Position numbers and translations under genes: made by a program. From Rhodospirillaceae bacterium (GTDB lineage: Bacteria; Pseudomonadota; Alphaproteobacteria; MPNO01; UBA2964): DNA of 8,597 bases. Below, piece after piece: positions 1-5,828 of this stretch. Positions within the stretch are counted from its first letter, which is position 1. Every line of letters begins with the position of its first letter. The stretch lies in NCBI GenBank assembly GCA_002724505.1, contig PBOV01000070.1:17069-25665 (forward strand), read 5' to 3'. The notes under the pieces are model-generated. The model was not told the DNA's origin and made no database searches. It saw only the letters and a list, made by a program, of their open reading frames with translations.

Positions 1-20
1 TCAGGGGGCATCTTATTAAC

Positions 21-572
21 TTAACCAGAGCGTTTTCTGCCATCTTTGTCGACGCCGTCGATTAAAATAAAGGCAATTCGGCAGAGTTTGTCGTAGCGGT
101 TTGCCCACGCATGATTTGTCCCCCGTTGAATAATAACATCGCCGGCTTTGAGGTGAACATCCTCGTCATCCATCAGCATATCAATTTCGCCTTCCAGTAC
201 AATTCCATAATCTACGGTTTCAGTGCGGTGCATAAATGGATGCCGAGCGCCCTGAACAACACGGTGAGCGGCGCCAACTTCGCCAAATGCTTTGGTTCCA
301 TCTAGTCGGGCCATTATTTCCGGATCTTCTGGTGGAAACTCTGAAATTCGGAAATTGACGCCGTTGGGGAGCGGTTCAACGTCAAATTTTGCATCAGCCT
401 CATCTTTGTCGCCACCATAGCAAGCGGGCATACTGGTAGTACGCCACAGGTTGGTTCTTCCCCCCGGACGGTGTTCGGAAGTGACAATATTTTCCGCGTC
501 GCCATCCTTGATGATAACGGCTTTGCCATCTTTGTCATGGCCCGTTATTACGCGGCGAATTTTTTTTACCAT
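21..572 (-). CDS. Cupin-domain protein (small-molecule enzyme or binding protein, specificity unknown)
   Basis: This 183-residue soluble protein has a C-terminal single cupin barrel, at about residues 95-172. The metal-site motif 1 is visible as H111-x3-H115-x2-E118 with G128 closing it (HPFMHRTETVDYG...LEGE). Motif 2 is GDVIIQRGTNHAWANR (144-159), carrying H154 and N158. Motif 1 has a spaced H-x3-H in place of the classical HxH. The N-terminal 90 residues are polar and resemble no domain I can name. There is no signal peptide, so the protein is probably cytoplasmic. The open frame extends 12 codons upstream to 608, but only the ATG at 572 has a good ribosome site (GGAGAG, 5 nt away), so that start was chosen. 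The gene is divergent from the TerC-family gene and ends 20 bp from the window edge. The cupin fold is firm. The substrate is unknown; many relatives sit in catabolic clusters, but nothing here proves such a role. Confidence 0.85.
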   Translation of the reverse strand: MVKKIRRVITGHDKDGKAVIIKDGDAENIVTSEHRPGGRTNLWRTTSMPACYGGDKDEADAKFDVEPLPNGVNFRISEFPPEDPEIMARLDGTKAFGEVGAAHRVVQGARHPFMHRTETVDYGIVLEGEIDMLMDDEDVHLKAGDVIIQRGTNHAWANRYDKLCRIAFILIDGVDKDGRKRSG

Positions 573-577
573 GGTCT

Positions 578-583
578 CTCTCC
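578..583 (-). promoter_or_regulatory. Ribosome binding site deciding the cupin gene start
   Basis: On the minus strand GGAGAG lies 5 nt before the ATG at 572. The alternative in-frame ATG at 608 is preceded by ACCTGTTTA, which has no purine-rich site. This favours the shorter, 183-residue product. Confidence 0.6.
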
Positions 584-679
584 AGGCGCTTGAGTTGCGT
601 GATGACATTAAACAGGTAATGCCACAAGGGCTGCTAGTAATAATTTGATTGAGTGTCCTTTCCTCGACGAAGAGCAGAA

Positions 680-757
680 ATTTGTTTAGGCAAAGTCTAG
701 TTACAATGTTATTTTTTTCTTGAAAACCTGATACCCAACATCATTTGTTTAGGGTAT
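680..757. promoter_or_regulatory. Candidate control region: 11-bp direct repeat and hairpin upstream of the TerC-family gene
   Basis: ATTTGTTTAGG occurs twice on the plus strand, at 680-690 and 743-753. The spacing is 63 bp, close to six helical turns, so both copies would face the same side of the DNA. The second copy lies within a dyad: ATACCCAACA (731-740) can pair with TGTT (746-749) and GGGTAT (752-757), leaving a TA bulge. The rest of the 573-829 divergent spacer is AT-rich, and I found no clean -35/-10 pair in it. The repeat could be an operator or part of a leader RNA. A role in metal-responsive control of the transporter is an inference from its location. Confidence 0.3.
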
Positions 758-829
758 GTCATTCACGGTCTTTTTAATGCGTCCTTAAAATTATGGCTGT
801 CATTTTTTTGACATCTAACGAAGTTTGTT

Positions 830-1474
830 ATGTTTGAAGTTAGTTACTCAGAATTCGTTGCAATATTTCAGGTCATTTTAATTGATCTGATACTAGCTGG
901 TGACAATGCCATTGTTGTTGGGATGGCCGCCGCTGGTGTCGCCCCTGAATATCGTAAGAAGGTGATACTTTATGGTATTGGCCTCGCGGTGATAATGAGG
1001 ATTATCTTCGCGGGGATAACCATACAACTACTTAATATTGTTGGGCTTGCCCTAGTGGGGGGGCTTTTATTGCTTTGGGTTTGCTGGAAGCTTTACCGGG
1101 ACCTGCGGTTAGAGGCTGAGGCACAGGTTGGCCTTAAGACAGGTGGTGGCGGGCCTGCGGCAGATGTTGGAGATACTTCGCCAGTAGCGCAAAAAACGCT
1201 GCGTGCAGCTGTGATACAGGTAGCGATTGCTGATATCTCAATGTCACTTGACAATGTCCTTGCAGTTGCGGGGGCAGCTAATAATCATATGACGGCATTG
1301 ATTATTGGCTTGGCTTTCTCAGTTATCCTAATGGGGATCGGGGCAACACTCATTGCTAGACTTCTGCAGAAATACCAATGGATTGGTTATATTGGACTGC
1401 TCCTTATTGTTTATGTTGCGGCGGCGATGATTTGGCGGGGATCGAATGAGCTTTTAGTTTTGGCAGGCTTGTAA
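830..1474 (+). CDS. TerC/YjbE-family integral membrane protein, probable metal-ion (manganese-type) exporter
   Basis: This 214-residue inner-membrane protein has the TerC-superfamily pattern of two homologous three-helix halves. The first half carries IDLILAGDNAIVVG (residues 18-31, with D19, D25 and N26). The second carries ADISMSLDNVLAVAG (134-148, with D135, D141 and N142). These repeated acidic, Asn-bearing helices are the likely ion site. Hydrophobic segments fall at about 8-32, 44-62, 66-87, 125-148, 154-177 and 184-202. The polar Gly/Ala-rich stretch at about 90-122 is the loop joining the halves. Length and motifs fit the YjbE-type subgroup. Known relatives (YkoY, YceF, Alx/MntX) export or buffer Mn2+, and the subgroup is often preceded by a yybP-ykoY manganese riboswitch. 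I could not recognise that riboswitch here. The ATG start has only a weak upstream AACGAAG. The family is firm; the ion is inferred. Confidence 0.88.
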   Translation: MFEVSYSEFVAIFQVILIDLILAGDNAIVVGMAAAGVAPEYRKKVILYGIGLAVIMRIIFAGITIQLLNIVGLALVGGLLLLWVCWKLYRDLRLEAEAQVGLKTGGGGPAADVGDTSPVAQKTLRAAVIQVAIADISMSLDNVLAVAGAANNHMTALIIGLAFSVILMGIGATLIARLLQKYQWIGYIGLLLIVYVAAAMIWRGSNELLVLAGL

Positions 1475-1478
1475 TCCG

Positions 1479-1524
1479 ATCTTAGTTTTACACTAAGATT
1501 CTATGTAAAACGCTGTGTTTTTAC
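1479..1524. terminator. Double hairpin between convergent genes, probable bidirectional termination region
   Basis: The 72-bp gap between the TerC-family stop and the map stop holds two dyads. The first is a perfect 8-bp stem, ATCTTAGT/ACTAAGAT (1479-1486 and 1492-1499), with a TTTAC loop. The second is GTAAAAC/GTTTTTAC (1505-1511 and 1517-1524), with one bulged T. Neither is followed by a long uridine run on either strand, so these are weak intrinsic terminators at best. The convergent placement is the main support. Confidence 0.45.
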
Positions 1525-1546
1525 CGATTAAGATCGATTTCAGTTC

Positions 1547-2338
1547 TTATGTCACATAAGGGGGTGAGTTTAGGCCGCCAGGTGAAGTGGTGAATATTTC
1601 GCAGCCGTCCTTAGTTACGCCGATAGAATGTTCAAACTGAGCAGAGAGTGAACGATCTTTGGTAACTGCAGTCCAGCCATCAGACAGCACCTTGGTTTCG
1701 TATCGTCCGGCGTTGATCATTGGTTCTATTGTGAAGAACATACCCTCGCGGATTTTCGTTCCCTCCCCGGGAGTACCATAGTGGAGTATACTGGGCGGAG
1801 CGTGGAATATCCGTCCCAAACCGTGGCCACAAAAATCGCGAACAACTGAGAAGCGTTGGTCTTCAACAAAGCTCTGGATAGCATAGCCTATATCACCGAG
1901 CGTTGCGCCAGGTTGGACAACTTTGATACCGCGCATAAGTGCTTCATATGTAATTTCAACCAATCTCTTGGCTTTAACTCCTATATTTCCAACAGGGAAC
2001 ATTCGGCTGGTATCTCCATGCCAACCATCGAGAGTGACAGTGATATCGATATTCACAATGTCGCCGTTACGCAGCACCTTCTCGCCGGGTATACCATGAC
2101 ATACCACATGATTAATTGAGGTGCAGATTGATTTGGGGAAGCCACGATAGTTTAACGGTGAAGGGATAGCACCATGATCAATGATGAAATTGTGACACAA
2201 CTGATCAAGTTCACCGGTGGAAACGCCAGGAATGACGTGAGGGGTTATGAAATCAAGGACTTCGGCTGCTAGTTTTCCAGCCCGGCGCATTGAATCAAAG
2301 TCTTTTTCTGTATGAATTGTTATTAATGATTCTTCCAC
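1547..2338 (-). CDS. map: Methionine aminopeptidase, type I
   Basis: This cytosolic metalloprotease removes the initiator methionine from nascent proteins after deformylation. The 263-residue protein covers the whole pita-bread fold. All five metal ligands can be placed: D98 (NIDITV), D109 (WHGDTS), H172 (CGHGLGR), E205 (TIEPM) and E236 (SAQFEHS). The catalytic histidines H81 (VVCHGIPG) and H179 (RIFHAPP) are also present. There is no N-terminal zinc-finger extension, so this is the short bacterial type Ia form. The start is a GTG at 2338; the next methionine (residue 17, in DSMRRAG) would cut into the conserved N-terminal helix, and no ATG lies between. The ribosome site before the GTG is poor. 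A TATAAT lies 35 nt upstream. The gene stands alone, convergent with the TerC-family gene. The identification is very secure. Confidence 0.97.
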   Translation of the reverse strand: MEESLITIHTEKDFDSMRRAGKLAAEVLDFITPHVIPGVSTGELDQLCHNFIIDHGAIPSPLNYRGFPKSICTSINHVVCHGIPGEKVLRNGDIVNIDITVTLDGWHGDTSRMFPVGNIGVKAKRLVEITYEALMRGIKVVQPGATLGDIGYAIQSFVEDQRFSVVRDFCGHGLGRIFHAPPSILHYGTPGEGTKIREGMFFTIEPMINAGRYETKVLSDGWTAVTKDRSLSAQFEHSIGVTKDGCEIFTTSPGGLNSPPYVT

Positions 2339-2373
2339 CGGTCCGCTCGCCTATTCCTTTGATTTTTGTAAAA

Positions 2374-2404
2374 ATTATACGGGAAAATGGATTTCCCGCC
2401 TCAA
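2374..2404 (-). promoter_or_regulatory. Candidate map promoter with a palindrome in its spacer
   Basis: On the minus strand a perfect TATAAT (2379-2374) lies 35 nt before the GTG start of map. A TTGAGG (2404-2399) sits 19 bp upstream as a possible -35. The spacer is almost filled by a dyad, CGGGAAA-N5-TTTCCCG (2380-2398). The dyad could be a repressor operator, or the stem of a weak terminator for the upstream gene 2476-3405, because on the minus strand it is followed by TATAATTTTT. Both readings fit the sequence. The 19-bp spacing is longer than optimal. Confidence 0.4.
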
Positions 2405-2475
2405 AATCTTAAACCAGACTGGCCGTTTTAATAAAAGACGCATCCGGTAAATTATTCCTGACAGAATACCTTGTT

Positions 2476-3405
2476 TTAAATTTGCCCGCTAGTTTTTCTA
2501 TTTTCTTTATCCCCAGTAACAACGTAACGGTTTTCGAGATTATCAAGATAATCAATGCCAACAAGCTTGTTAAGGTCGTTGAAAGGAACCAGGAGGTCCG
2601 GGCGCTCGACGGGTTCCTCGCCGTCTATCATTTCACCTAAAGCGTCCATGGCGTTCATCATTCCACGCACTGCGCCAGTTGACATTAGACGCGGGTAGCT
2701 AACCATCGCTACCCCCATTTCCTCTAATCTCTTGGGATGAATAAGTGGCGTAGTGCCCCGAAATAACAGGCCTAACCCCATATTAACAGTTAGAGGTTTT
2801 GGCACATTTTTTGCCGCATTTGCGATATCGTTTTCTGATAATAGAGCGTCGGCAAATAGCACATCAGCCCCGGCCTCGGCGTAAAGGTTCATGCGGTCAA
2901 TCGCCGCATTTATACCCAGGGGACCAGCCGCGTCTGTCCGCGCTTTAATTACGAAATTTTGATCGCGTCTGGCATCGGCGGCAGACTTTACCTTGTCGAC
3001 CATTTCTTCGGCAGGTATCACAGATTTACCCTCGAGATGGCCGCATCTTTTTGGCCATAACTGGTCTTCTATCATGACGGCCGCCATTCCAGCGGCTTCA
3101 AATCCGCGTACAACGAAGTGAACGTTTACAGCATTTCCATAGCCGGTATCGGCATCGGCTTGCAGCAGAAGGTCTTCTGAACAGTCGGCGAGCGCTCGGC
3201 ATACCCGGACATTTTCTTCATACCCCATTATACCCTTATCTGCCCAGCCAAGGTGGCACTCTGAAACGCCTGCGCCAGAAATCACTGCAGTATCATAGCC
3301 ATACTTTGCCGCCGTGCGGGCGCTATACCCATCGTATACGCCAGGGCAAATCAGAATTTCAGGTGCCTCAATAAGTTTCCGCAGTCGTTGGCCTTTGCTT
3401 TCCAT
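2476..3405 (-). CDS. Isocitrate lyase/PEP mutase superfamily enzyme (oxaloacetate decarboxylase, methylisocitrate lyase or phosphonomutase-like)
   Basis: This 309-residue cytosolic TIM-barrel enzyme belongs to the superfamily that makes or breaks C-C or P-C bonds next to a carboxylate, using Mg2+. Visible landmarks are the N-terminal PGVYDGYSAR (21-30), the metal-binding DADTGYG (84-90), IEDQ (112-115), the lyase-type loop WPKRCGHLEGK (117-127) with catalytic-type C121, and VIKARTDA (152-159). The KRCGH loop argues for a C-C lyase or decarboxylase over a true PEP mutase, which lacks that cysteine. It does not decide between oxaloacetate, 2-methylisocitrate or another 2-hydroxy-diacid. No prpC/prpD or phosphonate gene is in view to help. 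The ATG start has AAAGGA 8 nt upstream, a good site. The gene is divergent from the CinA-N gene. The superfamily is secure; the substrate is not. Confidence 0.88.
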   Translation of the reverse strand: MESKGQRLRKLIEAPEILICPGVYDGYSARTAAKYGYDTAVISGAGVSECHLGWADKGIMGYEENVRVCRALADCSEDLLLQADADTGYGNAVNVHFVVRGFEAAGMAAVMIEDQLWPKRCGHLEGKSVIPAEEMVDKVKSAADARRDQNFVIKARTDAAGPLGINAAIDRMNLYAEAGADVLFADALLSENDIANAAKNVPKPLTVNMGLGLLFRGTTPLIHPKRLEEMGVAMVSYPRLMSTGAVRGMMNAMDALGEMIDGEEPVERPDLLVPFNDLNKLVGIDYLDNLENRYVVTGDKENRKTSGQI

Positions 3406-3469
3406 AAAATTTGTCCTTTCGTGACTTCACTATTTAAGAATAGGGAAAAAGTTGCTTTCCGGGAATGGT

Positions 3470-3499
3470 CGAAACTTTCTTGCAGGGGTGCAAGTTTCG
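3470..3499. promoter_or_regulatory. Strong dyad in the divergent spacer before the CinA-N gene
   Basis: CGAAAC (3470-3475) and TTGCA (3480-3484) pair with TGCAAGTTTCG (3489-3499), leaving a 4-nt bulge (TTTC) and a GGGG loop. This gives 11 bp of pairing in total. The inner core TTGCA-N4-TGCAA is a perfect dyad of operator type. The element sits 45 bp before the ATG at 3544 and 65 bp from the start of the divergent lyase gene, so it could act on either. TATACA at 3511-3516 is a possible -10 just downstream of it, but no good -35 goes with it. Confidence 0.35.
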
Positions 3500-3543
3500 T
3501 ATTAGCAGTCTATACAGAGACCATCACAAACGAGAAAAAAACT

Positions 3544-4344
3544 ATGGCCGAATCCAGAATTGTAAAAGCCTGCCTTATTTTGATTGGGAACGAAATTCTT
3601 TCAGGTAGAACCCAGGATAAAAATTTAGCTTTTATCGCTAAGGGGCTAAATGAAGTGGGGGTTCAGATGGAAGCCGCTTACGTCATTCCCGATGTGCGGG
3701 AAACTATTATTGCACTGATTAACAAGACGCGAGCAGAATTCGATTACGTTTTTACAACTGGTGGTATAGGCCCCACCCATGATGACATAACAACAGAATG
3801 TGTCGCTGCGGCATTTGGTCTGGACTTATGCCAGGATCCGGAAACGGTTGCCGCGATGACTCAGCGCGTCGAGGAGCGCGGTGAAGAAATGAATTCCGCG
3901 CGACTGCGGATGGCTACCTTTCCGGAGGGGGCCGTTTTGCTAAAAAATGAAATAAGCGTAGCCCCCGGATATATGTTGGAAAACGTCTTTGTAATGGCGG
4001 GAGTGCCAAAAATTATGCAGATGATGTTTTTTGAGGCTAAAAAACACCTTGAGGGAGGCTCTAAGGTTCTATCACGTGGATTAGGTATTGATCTTGGTGA
4101 GGGGACAATTGCAGACACCCTAACTGAGCTTCAGGAAGTTTATACCGATATAGATATAGGGAGTTATCCGCAGATGCGCTCCGAGGGGGGATTTATGGTA
4201 TCTCTCGTTTTGCGCGGTCGGAATAAAAAGCGCCTTGATGAGGCGCATTCCGCCACAATGCAAGCGTTGCGCGATCTGGGCGGTGATCCAGTGGAAGAGG
4301 ATCCAGAATTGGCACAATCTTCGGCGGAGCCTGAAAAAAAATGA
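3544..4344 (+). CDS. Stand-alone CinA N-terminal (COG1058, MoaB/Mog-fold) protein; probable nucleotide pyrophosphatase
   Basis: This 266-residue cytosolic protein has a MoCF-type (MoaB/Mog) fold over about residues 8-170. ACLILIGNEILSGRTQDKN (9-27) is the first strand and loop. TTGGIGPTHDD (71-81) is the signature nucleotide/molybdopterin-type binding loop. APGYMLENVFVMAGVP (140-155) matches the later core. The C-terminal third (about 175-250) corresponds to the small COG1058 tail domain. The CinA C-terminal nicotinamide-nucleotide amidase domain is absent, so this is the short form common in alphaproteobacteria. Characterised COG1058 domains hydrolyse ADP-ribose, so a pyrophosphatase role is likelier than one in competence or molybdopterin. 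The frame is open to 3388, but the extra N-terminus has no family match; the ATG at 3544 was chosen although its ribosome site (GAG in a poly-A tract) is weak. Its stop overlaps the next start (ATGA). Confidence 0.87.
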   Translation: MAESRIVKACLILIGNEILSGRTQDKNLAFIAKGLNEVGVQMEAAYVIPDVRETIIALINKTRAEFDYVFTTGGIGPTHDDITTECVAAAFGLDLCQDPETVAAMTQRVEERGEEMNSARLRMATFPEGAVLLKNEISVAPGYMLENVFVMAGVPKIMQMMFFEAKKHLEGGSKVLSRGLGIDLGEGTIADTLTELQEVYTDIDIGSYPQMRSEGGFMVSLVLRGRNKKRLDEAHSATMQALRDLGGDPVEEDPELAQSSAEPEKK

Positions 4345-4532
4345 GTTGGGTTTCGACTGTCCTTGGTGCTCTTCTCGGTATCGGCTGCGTGTTCATTTAT
4401 CGCGGTATTAGGACGATGCGTAACAAGGAACTTAGCGACGATGCTCGTCGTAAGGGGTTCTGGCCTCTTAATGGAGGCCTGGCCTTAATCGCGGTGTCTA
4501 TGGTTCTATTTATTCAATTTAGAGGCGGGTAA
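4341..4532 (+). CDS. Small two-helix membrane protein, function unknown
   Basis: This 63-residue protein has two hydrophobic segments, at about 4-20 (VSTVLGALLGIGCVFIY) and 44-60 (NGGLALIAVSMVLFIQF). A strongly basic hairpin loop at 21-40 joins them, with R21, R24, R27, K29, R36, R37 and K38. By the positive-inside rule the loop would be cytoplasmic and both ends periplasmic. There is no cleavable signal peptide. Its ATG overlaps the TGA of the CinA-N gene (ATGA), and its TAA lies 3 bp before the first transporter's TTG, so it is very probably translated in coupling with both. I recognise no family. An accessory subunit or chaperone of the transporters is conceivable, but the sequence does not prove it. 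Chance is unlikely given the clean two-helix design and operon packing. Confidence 0.78.
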   Translation: MSWVSTVLGALLGIGCVFIYRGIRTMRNKELSDDARRKGFWPLNGGLALIAVSMVLFIQFRGG

Positions 4533-4535
4533 GCT

Positions 4536-5768
4536 TTGGCGTTTTCGAATGTTGCCGAGGCTTGGAAGCAACGGAACTTTGCCATTTATATGAGTGGTGC
4601 GGGGATTGCTTTAATCGGCATGTGGGCTCAAAGAATTGCCGTCGCGTGGTTGACGTGGGAGCTCACACATTCTGCAACTTGGCTGGGTCTAATGGCCTTT
4701 GCAGATCTATTTCCAACTATTGTGCTGACGCCTTTCGCTGGGGCGATCGCTGATCGAGTTGATCGCCGAAAACTGTCATTGGTCAGTCAATTTGTTGCTT
4801 TTTTACAGGCCGTCATTTTGACCGTTCTCGTCTATACAGATTTAATCAATATTTGGTCACTATTTGTCTTAACTTTTTTGCTCGGGGTTGCAATGGCTTA
4901 TGCGACAGCTGCCCGACTTGCAATGGTACCTAACTTAATGGAAGCGAAGCATGTGCCTTCCGCCTTGGCAAGCGACGCAGCAATTTATAATTCGGCGAGA
5001 GTTGTTGGGCCCATGGTATCCGCAGCATTGATTACTGTAATCGGAATAACGGGAGGTTTTTTGGTTAACTGCCTTACCTATGTGATTTTCTTGGTTTGTC
5101 TCATGAAAATTCGGCTGGTGCGTAACGAATCCCGAGGACAACCCGGGGGAATATGGAACCAAACTCTTGAAGGTGTTCGTTATGCAGCGCGACATCCAGG
5201 TATTGGCCCAATATTGATTGTGTTAACCGCATTGGCAATGTCAGTGAAGCCTTTTCTTGACTTGTTACCAGGACTAGCTGACGACGTTTTTAATAGCGGT
5301 GTAAATGGGTTCGCTCAGCTCGCAGCTGCTGGCGGCGCTGGCGCTGTAGTTTGCGCTATATGGCTCGCCTTGCGAGGACGCTTAGATGGACTTACCTCGA
5401 TTACACTTTCGGCATTAGTCGTGGGGCCGCTCGGTATTATTCTGATGTGTATCTCCGATATATTTTGGCTTGGTATGTTAGGGTCATTTATCGCTGGCAG
5501 CTCAATCACGTTGACCGGCACTGGTGTGCAGACATTAATGCAGCATTCGGTAGACGGTGATATTCGTGGGAGGGTATTAAGTTTATACGGTATGTTGCAC
5601 CGCGGTGTTCCGGCTCTTGGGGCTCTATTGATGGGTATCGTTGGTGATTTGGTTGGATTACAGACAACCTTAATTGGTGGCGCCGTACTTTTCTGTGTGC
5701 CAGTGCTGATATGGGTATTCTTTTGCACGCACAATTTGCGTGAGTCTCTAGAAGGGTCGAGAGAATAG
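4536..5768 (+). CDS. Major facilitator transporter, MFS_3/EntS-like exporter, tandem copy 1
   Basis: This 410-residue inner-membrane protein is of normal length for a 12-helix H+-coupled MFS exporter. The motif A loop between helices 2 and 3 reads AGAIADRVDRRKLS (69-82). Family landmarks shared by all three copies follow: TAARLAMVPNLMEAKHVPSA (124-143), a Asn-Ser-Ala-Arg-x2-Gly-Pro signature (152-159), EGVRYAARHPGIGP (212-225), GTGVQTLMQ (328-336) and RGRVLSLYGM (344-353) opening helix 11. These point to the MFS_3 group, which includes enterobactin exporter EntS and macrolide-efflux relatives. The substrate is unknown. The start is a TTG only 3 bp after the preceding stop, with AGAGG 10 nt upstream. 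The conserved WKQRNF begins at residue 10, so no later start is plausible. It is the most diverged copy at the helix-11 motif. Confidence 0.9.
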   Translation: MAFSNVAEAWKQRNFAIYMSGAGIALIGMWAQRIAVAWLTWELTHSATWLGLMAFADLFPTIVLTPFAGAIADRVDRRKLSLVSQFVAFLQAVILTVLVYTDLINIWSLFVLTFLLGVAMAYATAARLAMVPNLMEAKHVPSALASDAAIYNSARVVGPMVSAALITVIGITGGFLVNCLTYVIFLVCLMKIRLVRNESRGQPGGIWNQTLEGVRYAARHPGIGPILIVLTALAMSVKPFLDLLPGLADDVFNSGVNGFAQLAAAGGAGAVVCAIWLALRGRLDGLTSITLSALVVGPLGIILMCISDIFWLGMLGSFIAGSSITLTGTGVQTLMQHSVDGDIRGRVLSLYGMLHRGVPALGALLMGIVGDLVGLQTTLIGGAVLFCVPVLIWVFFCTHNLRESLEGSRE

Positions 5769-5828
5769 GGATAGGAATAGAAACCCAAATTTTCTGAATT
5801 TTTGTTTTATTTTAAGACTATCATTTTT

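Noticed and set aside
1..11. Start of another minus-strand gene (ATG at 11-9) after the cupin gene
   Set aside because: Only three codons are inside the window and no ribosome site precedes it, so it cannot be supported.
682..707. Promoter made of TTGTTT and TACAAT
   Set aside because: The -10-like TACAAT is good, but the spacing is about 13-14 bp, too short for a normal sigma-70 promoter.
808..813. TTGACA as a -35 element for the TerC-family gene
   Set aside because: It lies only 16 nt before the start codon, so the matching -10 would fall inside the gene, and no -10-like hexamer is there.
573..829. yybP-ykoY manganese riboswitch upstream of the TerC-family gene
   Set aside because: Expected from family knowledge, but the conserved purine-rich loop sequences are not recognisable by eye in this AT-rich spacer.
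3388..3543. N-terminal extension of the CinA-N protein
   Set aside because: The frame is open, but the translated stretch matches no family N-terminus and contains the dyad. The conserved domain begins just after the ATG at 3544.
5315..5788. 157-residue open frame on the minus strand
   Set aside because: It is antisense to the end of transporter copy 1, has low-complexity Pro/Ser/Thr-rich composition and no family features. The sense frame is a clear MFS protein.
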